This document shows positions 1 through 8,528 of a stretch of 64,000 nucleotides of DNA, one piece after another. This DNA is from Allobosea sp. WAO (GTDB lineage Bacteria; Pseudomonadota; Alphaproteobacteria; Rhizobiales; Beijerinckiaceae). The notes under the pieces are model-generated. The model saw only the letters and a program-made list of their open reading frames with translations. It made no database searches and was not told the origin of the DNA. The position numbers and the translations under genes are program-made. The DNA is taken from contig NZ_JXTJ01000003.1 in assembly GCF_001509835.1 (NCBI RefSeq), forward strand, positions 310,001-374,000, given 5' to 3'. The number at the start of each line of letters is the position of its first letter. Within the stretch, counting starts at the first letter, position 1.

Positions 1-417
1 CGCCTCGAGGCGGGCCTGTGCCTCTACGGCCATGACATCGACACCGAGACCTCGCCGGTCGAGGCCGGGCTGAACTGGTCGATCCAGAAGCGCAGGCGCG
101 AGGAGGGCGGCTTTCCGGGTGCGACCCGCATCCAGCGTGAATTCGCCGAAGGCACGGCGCGCGTTCGCGTCGGCCTGCTGCCGGAAGGGCGTGCTCCTGC
201 CCGTGAAGGTGCCGAGATCGCGCTCGCCGACGGCACCATCGTCGGCAAGGTCACCTCGGGTGGCTTTGGTCCGACCCTGAACGGCCCCTGCGCCATGGGC
301 TATGTCGCCAAGGAGCATTCGGCTCCCGGCACCAGGCTCGATCTGATCGTGCGCGGCAAGCCGCTGCCGGCCACCGTCGCCGCAATGCCCTTCGTTCCCA
401 ACCACTACAAGCGCTGA
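1..417 (+). CDS. gcvT: Aminomethyltransferase (glycine cleavage T-protein), C-terminal fragment
   Basis: This is the last 138 codons of the T-protein, which takes the aminomethyl group from lipoylated GcvH and gives methylene-tetrahydrofolate and ammonia. The reading frame is open from base 1 and ends with TGA at 415-417, so the gene begins outside the window. Seen: GHDIDTETSPVEAGLNWSI, a conserved T-protein stretch, followed by the C-terminal barrel segment with GKVTSGGFGPTLN and MGYV. gcvH starts 28 bases downstream on the same strand and gcvPA and gcvPB follow, so it is the upstream gene of a gcvT-H-PA-PB operon. Any glycine riboswitch would lie upstream of the window and cannot be judged. 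Confidence 0.95.
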   Translation, partial: RLEAGLCLYGHDIDTETSPVEAGLNWSIQKRRREEGGFPGATRIQREFAEGTARVRVGLLPEGRAPAREGAEIALADGTIVGKVTSGGFGPTLNGPCAMGYVAKEHSAPGTRLDLIVRGKPLPATVAAMPFVPNHYKR

Positions 418-445
418 GCTTCACACCATTTCGCCGGAGGAAACC

Positions 446-820
446 ATGGCCGAGACCCGTTACACCAAGGACCACGAATATATCCGCGTCGAGGGCGACA
501 CCGGCACGGTCGGCATCTCCGACTTCGCCCAGGGCCAGCTCGGCGACGTCGTCTTCGTCGAGCTGCCGGCGATCGGCAAGACGCTGGCGAAGGGTGCCGA
601 GGCCGCGGTCGTCGAGAGCGTCAAGGCGGCGTCCGAGGTCTATGCCCCGGTCTCCGGCGAGATCGTCGCGGTCAACAGCGAACTCGAAGCCGCTCCCGGC
701 ACGGTCAACGAGGACCCCGCCGGCAAGGGCTGGTTCGTCAAGATCAAGCTCAAGGATCCGGCCGAGCTCGCGGGCCTGCTGAGCGAGGCCGAGTACCAGG
801 ACTACGTCAAGACGCTCTGA
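446..820 (+). CDS. gcvH: Glycine cleavage system H protein
   Basis: This is the lipoyl carrier that moves the aminomethyl intermediate between the P, T and L proteins of the glycine cleavage complex. The protein has 124 residues, the usual length. It starts with [10 protein letters not shown] and carries the lipoylation site in [18 protein letters not shown], with the modified lysine at residue 60. The start is supported by GGAGG at 436-440, five bases before the ATG. It lies directly after gcvT. A palindromic element (831-928) separates it from gcvPA, so P-protein expression may be partly uncoupled from gcvTH. Confidence 0.97.
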   Translation: MAETRYTKDHEYIRVEGDTGTVGISDFAQGQLGDVVFVELPAIGKTLAKGAEAAVVESVKAASEVYAPVSGEIVAVNSELEAAPGTVNEDPAGKGWFVKIKLKDPAELAGLLSEAEYQDYVKTL

Positions 821-830
821 ACCTCACCGA

Positions 831-928
831 GTCGTCCCGGACAAGCCGCGTAGCGGCGTCGATCCGGGGCCCATGCCTGAACGATTCCGGCATGGGTCCC
901 AGGTCTCCCTCCGGTCGCCCGGGACGAC
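831..928. repeat. Palindromic element, family A, copy 1
   Basis: The outer ends GTCGTCCCGG (831-840) and CCGGGACGAC (919-928) are exact inverted copies. Inside, CCCATGCC pairs with GGCATGGG, and a smaller arm lies between, so the single strand would fold as a branched, multi-arm structure. It sits 10 bases after the gcvH stop and before gcvPA. The same outer and inner arms recur at 51803-51897, and a diverged relative lies at 5382-5488. It looks like a dispersed REP-type element. Effects on transcript stability or termination are inferred. Confidence 0.7.
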
Positions 929-972
929 CACGCAGTTTTGAACGGTCCCCGACCGTAGAGAACGGAACCTCC

Positions 973-2313
973 ATGCGCTATCTGCCCCTGACCGATACCG
1001 ACCGCGAGGACATGCTGGCGCGCATCGGCGTGCCCGATGTCGATGCGCTCTTCTCCGATGTGCCCAAGGGCAAGCTGCTCAAGGAGCCGCTCGACCTGCC
1101 GCGCGCCAAGGGCGAGCTCGAGGTCGAGCGCATTCTTGGCAGGATGTCGGCGAGGAACACGGCGGCCGGCGCGGTGCCGTTCTTCGTCGGGGCAGGGGCC
1201 TACAAGCACCACGTCCCGGCGACGGTCGACCATCTGATCCAGCGTTCGGAATTCCTGACCAGCTACACGCCCTACCAGCCTGAGATCGCCCAGGGCACGC
1301 TGCAATACCTGTTCGAGTTCCAGACGCAGGTGGCGGCGCTGACCGGCATGGAGGTGGCCAACGCCTCGATGTATGATGGCTCGACCGGCACGGCCGAGGC
1401 GGTGCTGATGGCGCATCGTGTCACCAAGCGGCGCAAGGCGGTGCTCTCGGGCGGCCTGCATCCGCACTACACCCAGGTCGTCGAGACGCTCTCCGAGATG
1501 GCCAATGACGAGGTCGTGGCGCTGAAGCCCGACGTCCGCGCCACCGAGGACATTCTCGCTGCGATCGACGACAGCGTCTCCTGCGTCGTCGTCCAGTCGC
1601 CCGACGTCTTCGGCAACCTGCGTGATCTCAAGCCGATCGCCGACAAGGCCCACGCCCATGGCGCGCTCCTGATCGCTGTTTTCACCGAGGTCGTCTCGCT
1701 CGGTGCGGTCGTCCCGCCGGGCGCCCAGGACGCCGACATCGTCGTCGGCGAGGGCCAGTCGATAGGCAACGCCCTGAACTTCGGCGGTCCCTATGTCGGC
1801 CTCTTCGCCGCCAAGTCGAAATATGTCCGCCAGATGCCTGGCCGGCTCTGCGGCGAGACGGTCGACGCCGATGGCCGCCGCGGCTTCGTGCTGACGCTCT
1901 CGACCCGTGAGCAGCACATCCGCCGCGACAAGGCGACCTCGAACATCTGCACCAATTCCGGCCTCTGCGTGCTGGCCTTCACCATCCACATGACGCTGCT
2001 CGGCCAGGCTGGCCTGACCCGGCTGGCCGAGGTCAACCACGCCAATGCCGTGAAGCTCGCCGATGCGCTTGCCAAGGTGAAGGGCGTCGAGGTCCTGAAC
2101 GAGAGCTTCTTCAACGAGTTCACGTTGAAGCTCGCCAAGCCAGCTGCCGAGGTGGTCGAGGCGCTCGCCGCCAAGGGCATCCTGGCCGGCGTGCCGGCCT
2201 CGCGCCTGCTGCCGGGCGCCGGGCTCGACGATCTCCTGATCGTCGCCAATACCGAAGTGAATACGGATGAGGACCGGGCGGCCTTCGTGGCGGCGCTCGT
2301 GGAGGTGCTGTGA
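973..2313 (+). CDS. gcvPA: Glycine dehydrogenase (decarboxylating) subunit 1
   Basis: This is the alpha half of split P-protein, which with GcvPB decarboxylates glycine and loads the aminomethyl group onto GcvH. The chosen ATG at 973 gives 446 residues beginning [15 protein letters not shown], the family's normal length and N-terminus. A longer frame from 892 would run through the palindromic repeat and is rejected. Seen: [45 protein letters not shown] and a GGPYVGLFA segment. The PLP lysine is not in this subunit, as expected. Its TGA (2311-2313) shares one base with the gcvPB ATG, so the two halves are translationally coupled. Confidence 0.95.
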   Translation: MRYLPLTDTDREDMLARIGVPDVDALFSDVPKGKLLKEPLDLPRAKGELEVERILGRMSARNTAAGAVPFFVGAGAYKHHVPATVDHLIQRSEFLTSYTPYQPEIAQGTLQYLFEFQTQVAALTGMEVANASMYDGSTGTAEAVLMAHRVTKRRKAVLSGGLHPHYTQVVETLSEMANDEVVALKPDVRATEDILAAIDDSVSCVVVQSPDVFGNLRDLKPIADKAHAHGALLIAVFTEVVSLGAVVPPGAQDADIVVGEGQSIGNALNFGGPYVGLFAAKSKYVRQMPGRLCGETVDADGRRGFVLTLSTREQHIRRDKATSNICTNSGLCVLAFTIHMTLLGQAGLTRLAEVNHANAVKLADALAKVKGVEVLNESFFNEFTLKLAKPAAEVVEALAAKGILAGVPASRLLPGAGLDDLLIVANTEVNTDEDRAAFVAALVEVL

Positions 2314-3887
2314 TGTTGAACCGTCAGGGACGCCCGACTGCCGCCGGCGAGGCCGAGAGCCGCAGCCACGAGACTTTCACCGGCAACCGCGCGCTGCAGC
2401 AGATCGAGCCGCTGATCTTCGAGATCGGCCATCACGAGTCGACCGGCGTCGACATCGAGAAGCCGGCGCCGTTCAAGAGCCGCCTTGGCAAGCACGCTCG
2501 CCAGGGCGAGATCGGTCTGCCTGGTCTCTCCGAGCCCGAGGCGATGCGCCATTATGTGCGCCTCAGCCAGAAGAACTACGGCATCGATACCGGGCTCTTC
2601 CCGCTCGGCTCCTGCACGATGAAGCACAATGCCCGCCTCAACGAGAAGGTGGCGCGGCTGCCGGGCTTCTCCGACGTGCACCCGCTGCAGCCGACCTCGA
2701 CCGTGCCCGGCGCGCTCGAGCTGATGTTGGAGCTCGCCCGCTATCTGATGACACTGACCGGCATGCCGGCGGTGGCGCTCTCGCCGAAGGCCGGCGCCCA
2801 TGGCGAGGCCTGCGGCATGATGGCGATCAAGGCCGCTATCGAGGCCAAGGGCGAGGGCGCGACCCGCAACGTCGTGCTCGTGCCGGAATCGGCGCATGGC
2901 ACCAATCCGGCGACGGCCGCGCTGATCGGCTTCTCGGTCAAGGCTGTGCCGGCCCGTCCCGACGGCACCGTCGCGGTCGAGGACGTCAAGGCGCTGCTTG
3001 GCCCCGAGGTCGCGGCGATCATGCTGACCAACCCGAACACCTGCGGCATCTTCGAGCCGGAGATCGTCGAGATCGCCGCGGCGCTGCACGATGCCGGCGC
3101 CTATTTCTACTGCGACGGCGCCAACTTCAACGCCATCGTAGGCAAGGCGCGGCCGGGCGATCTCGGCGTCGACGCCATGCACATCAACCTGCACAAGACC
3201 TTCTCGACCCCTCATGGCGGCGGTGGACCGGGCGCTGGTCCGGTCGTGCTCTCGGAGCGGCTGGCGCCCTACGCGCCCGTGCCGTTCATCCATGTCGAGG
3301 GCGGCAGCCCGCGCCTGGTCGAGCATAAGTCGGAGGCGCCTGAAGGCAACGACCCGTTCGGCCGGATGACCGCCTTCCACGGCCAGATGGGCATGTATGT
3401 CCGCGCGCTCGCCTATATGCTGAGCCATGGCGCCGACGGCATGAAGCAGGCTTCGGAAGATGCCGTGCTAAACGCCAACTACATCCGCGCCAGCCTGTCC
3501 GATCTGATGTCGCTGCCCTTCCCGGACCACCCCTCGATGCACGAGGTGCTGTTCGACGATGAGTGGCTGAAGGGCACCGGCGTCTCGACGCTCGATTTCG
3601 CCAAGGCGATGATCGACGAGGGCTACCATCCGATGACGGTGTATTTCCCGCTCGTCGTCCATGGCGCCATGCTGATCGAGCCGACCGAGTCGGAATCGAA
3701 GGCGGCGCTCGATCTCTTTGTCGCAACCCTGCGCGATCTCGCCATCGCGACCAAGGGCAACGACAAGAGCCGCTTCACCGCGGCGCCACACCACGCCCCG
3801 ATCCGCCGTCTTGACGAGACCAGGGCCGCCCGCCAGCCGGTGCTGAAATGGGAAAAGCCCGCGCCGGTCAAGCAAGCCGCGGAGTAG
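2313..3887 (+). CDS. gcvPB: Glycine dehydrogenase (decarboxylating) subunit 2
   Basis: This is the PLP-bearing half of split P-protein, 524 residues from the ATG at 2313. A GTG one codon earlier is also possible. GGAGG at 2301-2305 lies seven bases upstream, inside the end of gcvPA. Seen: LFPLGSCTMKHNARLNEK, ESAHGTNPATAA, LTNPNTCGIFE and DAMHINLHKTFSTPHGGGGP. K295 in the last motif is the expected Schiff-base lysine. The C-terminus is a low-complexity Ala/Lys/Pro tail. It is the last gene of the gcv operon, and a hairpin follows at 3894-3924. Confidence 0.96.
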   Translation: MLNRQGRPTAAGEAESRSHETFTGNRALQQIEPLIFEIGHHESTGVDIEKPAPFKSRLGKHARQGEIGLPGLSEPEAMRHYVRLSQKNYGIDTGLFPLGSCTMKHNARLNEKVARLPGFSDVHPLQPTSTVPGALELMLELARYLMTLTGMPAVALSPKAGAHGEACGMMAIKAAIEAKGEGATRNVVLVPESAHGTNPATAALIGFSVKAVPARPDGTVAVEDVKALLGPEVAAIMLTNPNTCGIFEPEIVEIAAALHDAGAYFYCDGANFNAIVGKARPGDLGVDAMHINLHKTFSTPHGGGGPGAGPVVLSERLAPYAPVPFIHVEGGSPRLVEHKSEAPEGNDPFGRMTAFHGQMGMYVRALAYMLSHGADGMKQASEDAVLNANYIRASLSDLMSLPFPDHPSMHEVLFDDEWLKGTGVSTLDFAKAMIDEGYHPMTVYFPLVVHGAMLIEPTESESKAALDLFVATLRDLAIATKGNDKSRFTAAPHHAPIRRLDETRAARQPVLKWEKPAPVKQAAE

Positions 3888-3893
3888 ATTTTT

Positions 3894-3924
3894 CAGAGGC
3901 GGGGGCCAGGCGCTCCCGCCTCTG
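3894..3924 (+). terminator. Hairpin after gcvPB, probable terminator
   Basis: A perfect 10-bp stem, CAGAGGCGGG (3894-3903) with CCCGCCTCTG (3915-3924), encloses an 11-base loop and is followed by a short pyrimidine run (CCCTTT). It starts 7 bases after the gcvPB stop codon, where an intrinsic terminator of the gcv operon is expected. Confidence 0.65.
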
Positions 3925-4021
3925 CCCTTTCGTAACCTGTTTGCGCCTGCCTTAAGGCTTCCTTGACCATGTGCGAGGAATGCTTGGTTCCGTGCGTATT
4001 CTCGCACGCTGGGATCGGCTC

Positions 4022-5302
4022 ATGCAGTGCGTTCGCCTTCGCCATTCTTTCGCCGCCGCCGTTGCCTTTGCGGCGATGCTGACGGCTTCGCGGGCCGAGG
4101 AGCCGGGCTACGGTCCGAAGACCTATGACCGCACGCTTGAGGCTCTGATCACCCATGAGGACATCGCCAATCGCGGCGGCTGGCCGAAGGTGCCCGGGGC
4201 TGCGACCGCGCTGAAGCCGGATTCGCAAGGACCCGATGTCGCGCTGCTGAAGCAGCGCCTGATGCTGAGCGGCGACCTGCCGCCCGCCTCGCTGCCGGGC
4301 GATATCTATGACGAGGCGGTGGTCACGGCGGTGAAGCGCTTCCAGAAACGCCACGGGCTCTCGGAGCTCGGCACCGTCGGCCGGCTGACTCTGAAGGCGC
4401 TGAACGTGCCGGTCGAGGTCCGCCTCAACCAGCTCACCGCGACGCTGGAACGCCTCAAGGGCAATGGGTTCAACTTCACTGAGCGCTATGTCGTGGTGAA
4501 CATCCCCGGCGCCAGCGCCGAGGCGGTCGAGGGCGGCATCGTCCAGCGCCGGCATCTGGCCATCGTCGGTCGGCCGGACCGGCCTTCGCCGGTGCTCCAG
4601 ACCAGCATCACCTCGGTCAACCTCAATCCGTACTGGACGGTGCCGATGTCGATCGTGAAGGCCGACATCATCCCGCATATGCGCAAGGACCCGAGCTTCA
4701 TCGCCAAGTCGAACATGAAGCTGCTCGGCGCCGAGAACCGAGAGATCGACCCGGCGAGCGTCAACTGGGCCAGCCTGACCAACCCCTATTTCTATGTCCG
4801 GCAGGAGCCCGGCCCGACCAACTCGCTCGGCCAGATGAAGATCGACATGCCGAATGGCGAGGCGGTCTACATGCACGACACGCCGAAGAAGACGCTGTTC
4901 CGCAACGATGTCCGTTTCAACTCCTCGGGCTGCGCCCGCATCGAGGGCGTGCGCGATCTCGCGAGCTGGCTGCTCGAGGGCACGGAGTGGAATCTGCCGG
5001 CGATCGAGGCCGAGATCGCCAAGGGCGAGCGCAAGAACATCGTGCTGAAGAAGCCGGTGCCGGTCGCCTGGGTCTACATGACCGGCTGGCAGGATGCCGC
5101 GGGGCTGGTGCAGTTTCGTGACGACATCTATGGGCTCGATACCCCGCAAGGCATCGTCACCTCGACGATCCAGCCGCGCAAGCCGAAGCCCAAGCCGGCG
5201 GCCGTGCCTGCCGCCGCGGCAAAGCCCGTCGCACCGCGGCCGGCGGTGACGCCGATCCCGGCGCCCCGGCCGATCGTGCCGACGGCCGTAGCGATCCAGT
5301 AG
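4022..5302 (+). CDS. Secreted L,D-transpeptidase (YkuD) with peptidoglycan-binding domain
   Basis: This predicted periplasmic enzyme forms 3-3 or lipoprotein cross-links in peptidoglycan using a catalytic cysteine. From ATG 4022 (426 residues) the first ~27 residues form a signal peptide (RLRHSFAAAVAFAAMLTASRA); a start at 3971 would put 17 residues before it. Residues ~70-130 are a PG_binding_1 domain (DVALLKQRLMLSGDLP, VTAVKRFQKRHGL). The YkuD domain spans ~165-330 and holds H285 in YMHDTP and C304 in SSGCARIEGV, the HX(n)SxGCxR catalytic signature. A Pro/Ala/Lys-rich tail (~375-426) may span the wall. It is transcribed alone, after the gcv terminator. It resembles long alphaproteobacterial Ldt enzymes; the exact cross-link made cannot be read from sequence. 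Confidence 0.88.
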   Translation: MQCVRLRHSFAAAVAFAAMLTASRAEEPGYGPKTYDRTLEALITHEDIANRGGWPKVPGAATALKPDSQGPDVALLKQRLMLSGDLPPASLPGDIYDEAVVTAVKRFQKRHGLSELGTVGRLTLKALNVPVEVRLNQLTATLERLKGNGFNFTERYVVVNIPGASAEAVEGGIVQRRHLAIVGRPDRPSPVLQTSITSVNLNPYWTVPMSIVKADIIPHMRKDPSFIAKSNMKLLGAENREIDPASVNWASLTNPYFYVRQEPGPTNSLGQMKIDMPNGEAVYMHDTPKKTLFRNDVRFNSSGCARIEGVRDLASWLLEGTEWNLPAIEAEIAKGERKNIVLKKPVPVAWVYMTGWQDAAGLVQFRDDIYGLDTPQGIVTSTIQPRKPKPKPAAVPAAAAKPVAPRPAVTPIPAPRPIVPTAVAIQ

Positions 5303-5381
5303 GAGCAAGGGCAGGGCGCCTGCGCGCCGCGTGGGAAGGCTTCCATTTCCAACCAGTTGCGCTCCGCTCGAGCTAAGTGCT

Positions 5382-5488
5382 CGTCATTTCGGCGGGAGTG
5401 AAGCGGAATGCCGGAAGCTATCGTTGGCTCCACGGCTCCAGGATGGAATACTGGAGCTGCGTCACTTTGCGGCTTGTCCGGAATGACG
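5382..5488. repeat. Palindromic element related to family A
   Basis: The outer arms CGTCATTTCGG (5382-5392) and CCGGAATGACG (5478-5488) pair with one mismatch. An inner arm GCTCCAG/CTGGAGC forms a second hairpin. The general plan, with GTCATtycgG ends and an internal arm just after a gene, is that of the copies at 831-928 and 51803-51897, but the inner sequence differs. It is probably a diverged member of the same dispersed family. Confidence 0.55.
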
Positions 5489-5624
5489 GCCCATTGGGAC
5501 GAAGTTCCGTTTCCAGCGCAGCAGCAAACGCCTGCGGCGGACGTTTGAAGATGCGTTGCTTCGCGCGCTCGCCGGCGGATGACGAGCGAGGCCCGAGCCA
5601 AGGAAAAGCACCTGCCCAAACGAA

Positions 5625-5652
5625 AACGCCGCGGTCCTTGGACCGCGGCGTT
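5625..5652 (-). terminator. Terminator of the ATP synthase F0 operon
   Basis: A perfect 13-bp inverted repeat, AACGCCGCGGTCC with GGACCGCGGCGTT, has a 2-base centre (the loop would open to 4-6 bases in RNA). Read on the minus strand it is followed by TTCGTTT, and on the plus strand by CTCTTTTCTTTC, so it can terminate both ways. It lies 33 bases past the atpF stop. Confidence 0.8.
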
Positions 5653-5685
5653 CTCTTTTCTTTCAGTCGCTTGCGCGAGGCTGGC

Positions 5686-6162
5686 TCAGTTGAGCTTGGC
5701 CTTGACGTCCTTGAGACCGGCGGCGACGAGATCGGCGCCCGCCTTGCCTGCGACCTGGCCGCGCAGGATGACCTCGGCAGCCTGGGTGGCGGCCTCGGCG
5801 GCAGCGGCGCGGACTTCCGCGGTCGCCTGGCTTTCGGCCTGGGCGATCTTGTCCTCGGCAGACTTGGTCCGCCGGGTCACGAATTCCGCCAGCTTCGCCT
5901 CGGCGTCCTTGGCGAGGCGCTCGGCCTCCTCCTTGGCGTTGGCGACGATGGTCTCGGCCTCGGCCTCGGCGGCCTTGCGCTTGGACTCGTACTCGGCGAG
6001 CAGCTGCTCGGCCTCGTGCCGCAGGCGGCGTGCCTCGGCCAGTTCCTTGGCGACCAGCTCGCCGCGGGCATCGAGCCCGGCGAGGATCTTCTTGTGACCG
6101 CCGACATAGACGACGATCGCGATGAAGATGAAGAACGCGATGCCTACCCAGAAAGTATCCAT
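5686..6162 (-). CDS. atpF: ATP synthase F0 subunit b
   Basis: This is a peripheral-stalk subunit linking membrane F0 to F1. It has 158 residues, with one N-terminal membrane helix (FWVGIAFFIFIAIVVYVGG, residues ~4-22) and then a long charged Ala/Glu/Lys-rich coiled coil (HKKILAGLDARGELVAKEL onward). The start is backed by GAGGAGG a few bases upstream. It is the last gene of the minus-strand F0 operon, 10 bases after the b' gene, with a terminator behind it. Alphaproteobacteria carry two unlike b subunits; this is the shorter one without a signal-like N-terminal extension. Confidence 0.93.
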   Translation of the reverse strand: MDTFWVGIAFFIFIAIVVYVGGHKKILAGLDARGELVAKELAEARRLRHEAEQLLAEYESKRKAAEAEAETIVANAKEEAERLAKDAEAKLAEFVTRRTKSAEDKIAQAESQATAEVRAAAAEAATQAAEVILRGQVAGKAGADLVAAGLKDVKAKLN

Positions 6163-6172
6163 CTGTTCCTCC

Positions 6173-6814
6173 TCAGCGCGCCAGAGCGGTGTCGACGGCC
6201 TTGGCCGCCTCGGCCGCGCTGGGCGCCTTGCCGGTCAGCTTCTCGACGATCGCAGCCGCCGTCTCGGCGCCGAGATCGCGGACGCTTCCCATCGCCTTCG
6301 CCTTGGCGGCGGCGATCGAGGCCTCCGCCTGGCTGGCCTTCGCCGAGAGCTCGGCTTCGACCGCCTTGCGGCGCTCGTCCGACTGCTTGGCGCTGGTCTC
6401 GCGGGCGGTCTGGGCGATGCCCTGCGCACGCGACTGGGCCTGCGCCAGAGCCTGCTCATAGGCCTTCGCGCTGGCTTCCGCCTTCGCCTGGGCGCCGGCG
6501 GCCTCGTCGAGATCGCGCGACAGTGCCGCGGCGCGGTCGGCGAGGATGCCGCCGATGCGCGGCAGTGCCACCCTGGACATCAGCCAGTAGAGCGCGCCGA
6601 AGGAAACGGCGAGCCAGAAGAGCTGGCCGGGATAGGTCTTGCTGTCGAAGGGCGGGAAAGCGCCCTTGGCAGCGCCGGTATCGCTCGCCGCGAGCGCGAC
6701 CTCCGGCAGGGCGAAAGCCGCAACGACCAGCGCCGTCGCAGCCGTCGTCCGGAGGAGGTTCGTGGCAATGCCGATATGCATCACGACGCCTTTCAGGCTG
6801 ATCGGATTAGACAC
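6173..6814 (-). CDS. atpG: ATP synthase F0 subunit b' (second b-type subunit)
   Basis: This is the second peripheral-stalk subunit, which pairs with AtpF as a b/b' heterodimer. It has up to 213 residues: an N-terminal extension resembling a signal sequence (LRTTAATALVVAAFALPEVALA), the PPFDSKTYPGQLFWLAVSFGALYWLMSR membrane segment at ~55-83, then a long Ala/Glu coiled coil. The start is uncertain. GTG at 6814 has GGGAG just upstream, while an internal ATG at 6781 (MHIGIATN) gives 202 residues but has weaker ribosome-binding support. It lies between atpE and atpF in the operon. The symbol follows photosynthetic and rhizobial usage (also atpF2, atpX) and should not be confused with the F1 gamma subunit. 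Confidence 0.88.
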   Translation of the reverse strand: MSNPISLKGVVMHIGIATNLLRTTAATALVVAAFALPEVALAASDTGAAKGAFPPFDSKTYPGQLFWLAVSFGALYWLMSRVALPRIGGILADRAAALSRDLDEAAGAQAKAEASAKAYEQALAQAQSRAQGIAQTARETSAKQSDERRKAVEAELSAKASQAEASIAAAKAKAMGSVRDLGAETAAAIVEKLTGKAPSAAEAAKAVDTALAR

Positions 6815-6863
6815 GCTCCCGCCGGACGCGAAGGCCCTGCGGGAGCGGATGAAGTCGTCGTCC

Positions 6864-7091
6864 TCAGACCACGAACAGCAGGATCAGGGCCACGACGAAC
6901 GCGAAGATGCCCAGACCTTCGGCGAGCGCGGCGCCGATGAAGGCGCGGCCGAACTGGCCGTCAGCGGCCGACGGGTTGCGCAGGGCGCCCGACAGGAACT
7001 GACCGAAGATGTTGCCGACGCCGATGGCCGCGAGGCCCATGCCGAGACAGGCGATACCGGCGGCGAGGTACTTGGCGGCAGTGAAATCCAT
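6864..7091 (-). CDS. atpE: ATP synthase F0 subunit c
   Basis: This is the proton-carrying rotor-ring subunit, 75 residues as two membrane helices around a polar loop with the invariant RNP (38-40). The second helix, FIGAALAEGLGIFAFVVALILLFVV, holds the essential carboxylate E58. A Gly-rich first helix (AGIACLGMGLAAIGVGNIFG) fits ring packing. The start has CGGAGAAAG nearby. It sits between atpB (63-base gap) and the b' gene. Confidence 0.96.
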   Translation of the reverse strand: MDFTAAKYLAAGIACLGMGLAAIGVGNIFGQFLSGALRNPSAADGQFGRAFIGAALAEGLGIFAFVVALILLFVV

Positions 7092-7154
7092 GGTCTTTCT
7101 CCGAGTGAACTTAGGGCGGTAGGGGGTGTTTAACTCTCGCGATACCTGCTGGCC

Positions 7155-7916
7155 TCAGTGGCCGGGGTGCAGGGCATCGTTGAGATAGACGCAGGTCAGG
7201 ATCGTGAAGACGTAGGCCTGCAGGAAAGCGACGAGGAACTCGAACGCAGTGAGCGCGATCGCCAGGAGCATGGGCAGCGGGGCGAGCACGATGCCGACGC
7301 CGATCGTGCCGGTCATCATCACCACGAAGCCGCCGAACACCTTGAGCGCGACGTGGCCGGCCAGCATGTTGCCGAACAGACGCAGCGACAGCGAGATCGG
7401 GCGGGAAACGAAGGACACGGCCTCGATCAGGACCATGAAGGGCAGCAGCCAGCCCGGTGCGCCCTTGGGCACGAACAGGCCGAAGAAGTGGCTGCCATGC
7501 TTGACGATGCCGTAGACCAGCACCACGCCGATCACCAGGAAGGCAAAGGCGGCGGTGACGATGATATGGCTGGTGACGGTGAACGAGCCGGGGATCATGC
7601 CGAGCAGGTTCGCGGTCAGCACGAACATGAACAGCGAGAAGACGAAGGGGAAGAAGCGCATCCCTTCCTTGCCCATCACGCCCGTCAGCGTCGAGGCGAC
7701 GAACTCGTAGGACATCTCGGCGAGCGACTGCAGCCGGCCGGGCACGGTGGCGCGCTGGCGCGAGCCGAACAGCGTGATCAGCGCGATGACGGCGACCGTC
7801 AGCACCATGAACAGCGCGGAATTGGTAAAGGAAAGGTCGAGTCCGAAGAGCTTCAGGCCGACGATCGGCTTGATCTCGAATTGGTGGATCGGATCGATAC
7901 CGCCGCCGGCCGCCAT
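7155..7916 (-). CDS. atpB: ATP synthase F0 subunit a
   Basis: This is the stator subunit that forms the proton half-channels against the c ring. It has 253 residues with several hydrophobic helices. The diagnostic SRPISLSLRLFGNMLAGH carries R179, equivalent to the essential E. coli Arg210. The N-terminus has IHQFEIKPI, common in alphaproteobacterial subunit a. It is the second gene of the operon, 40 bases after atpI. Confidence 0.96.
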   Translation of the reverse strand: MAAGGGIDPIHQFEIKPIVGLKLFGLDLSFTNSALFMVLTVAVIALITLFGSRQRATVPGRLQSLAEMSYEFVASTLTGVMGKEGMRFFPFVFSLFMFVLTANLLGMIPGSFTVTSHIIVTAAFAFLVIGVVLVYGIVKHGSHFFGLFVPKGAPGWLLPFMVLIEAVSFVSRPISLSLRLFGNMLAGHVALKVFGGFVVMMTGTIGVGIVLAPLPMLLAIALTAFEFLVAFLQAYVFTILTCVYLNDALHPGH

Positions 7917-7956
7917 TCTCTCAACCCTCTCAATGCGGCACTGGGCCGCGAAAAAC

Positions 7957-8307
7957 TCAATCCTTGGGAGCGTTCTGCGCCCGTCCGGAGGTCGGCCGCG
8001 CTCCCAGTCGATAGACTGACCGGAAACCGGCGATGGTGCCGATTACCAGGAAGGCAATCAGCAGGAACGGCGAGGTTCCCAGCCACCGGTCGCCCAGATA
8101 GCCGATCAGGCCACCTGCGATGACGCCGCCAATGAGATCCGTCGCAGCGCGAAAGCCGGAGGACATCGCGCCCGCAAGCACCTTGTCCCTGTTCTCCGCT
8201 TCGACCTTGGCCTCTTCGGCCTTGCCGGTCTGCCGCAAGGCGGCGGAGAGCGATTCCAGTCTCGTGCGCAACTCAGGATCACCAGGTGTCTTGTCCGGTT
8301 CGGACAT
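7957..8307 (-). CDS. atpI: ATP synthase assembly protein I
   Basis: This is an AtpI-family protein, an accessory factor for c-ring assembly. It has 116 residues: a charged, probably coiled-coil N-terminal half (RTRLESLSAALRQTGKAEEAKV) and two membrane helices, DLIGGVIAGGLIGYLGDRWLG and FLLIAFLVIGTIAGFRSVYR, typical of the rhizobial AtpI domain. It is first in the F0 operon, so the operon promoter should lie within 8308-8528, between here and the end of smc. Confidence 0.88.
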   Translation of the reverse strand: MSEPDKTPGDPELRTRLESLSAALRQTGKAEEAKVEAENRDKVLAGAMSSGFRAATDLIGGVIAGGLIGYLGDRWLGTSPFLLIAFLVIGTIAGFRSVYRLGARPTSGRAQNAPKD

Positions 8308-8450
8308 GCCGGGCCTCTTCGTTTGACCGTGAATTCGGCACGGTCACGCCAAAAACCTTCGCACACCCTTCCCGGCCCGATCACCGAGCCGTCGTCAGCA
8401 CGGCCTCCTTTATTGGCCCCCCATACCGCTGTCAAGGCGGGGCTTTGGCA

Positions 8451-8496
8451 TTCAACTAATTGAAGTAATTATATATTTTGCCGGGGTGCGGCATTT
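8451..8496. other. AT-rich intergenic block with two inverted repeats
   Basis: Between atpI and the 3' end of smc lies an unusually AT-rich run. It contains TTCAACTAATTGAA (8451-8464, a 5-bp arm palindrome) and GCCGGGGTGCGGC followed by ATTTTT (8480-8496), a small hairpin with a T tract on the plus strand. It may hold the promoter or the smc terminator; neither role is clear from sequence alone. Confidence 0.4.
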
Positions 8497-8528
8497 TTGC
8501 TGCATTGTGGCACGGATTCTGCCCGAAT

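Larger units (their letters stand above)
5303..5685. other. Intergenic stretch with repeat and terminator
   Basis: These 383 bases lie between the L,D-transpeptidase and the 3' end of the F0 operon. They contain a diverged palindromic element (5382-5488) and a strong bidirectional hairpin (5625-5652). I found no convincing coding frame. The remainder (5489-5624) shows nothing recognisable. Confidence 0.6.

Noticed and set aside
1791..3428. Long minus-strand open frame antisense to gcvPA/gcvPB
   Set aside because: High-GC DNA leaves long open antisense frames. The product is Arg/His-rich with no domain, and the plus strand encodes well-conserved GcvP subunits.
5377..6801. Plus-strand open frame across the atpF and b' genes
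   Set aside because: It is antisense to clear ATP synthase genes and its sequence is low-complexity Arg/Ser/Leu without family features.
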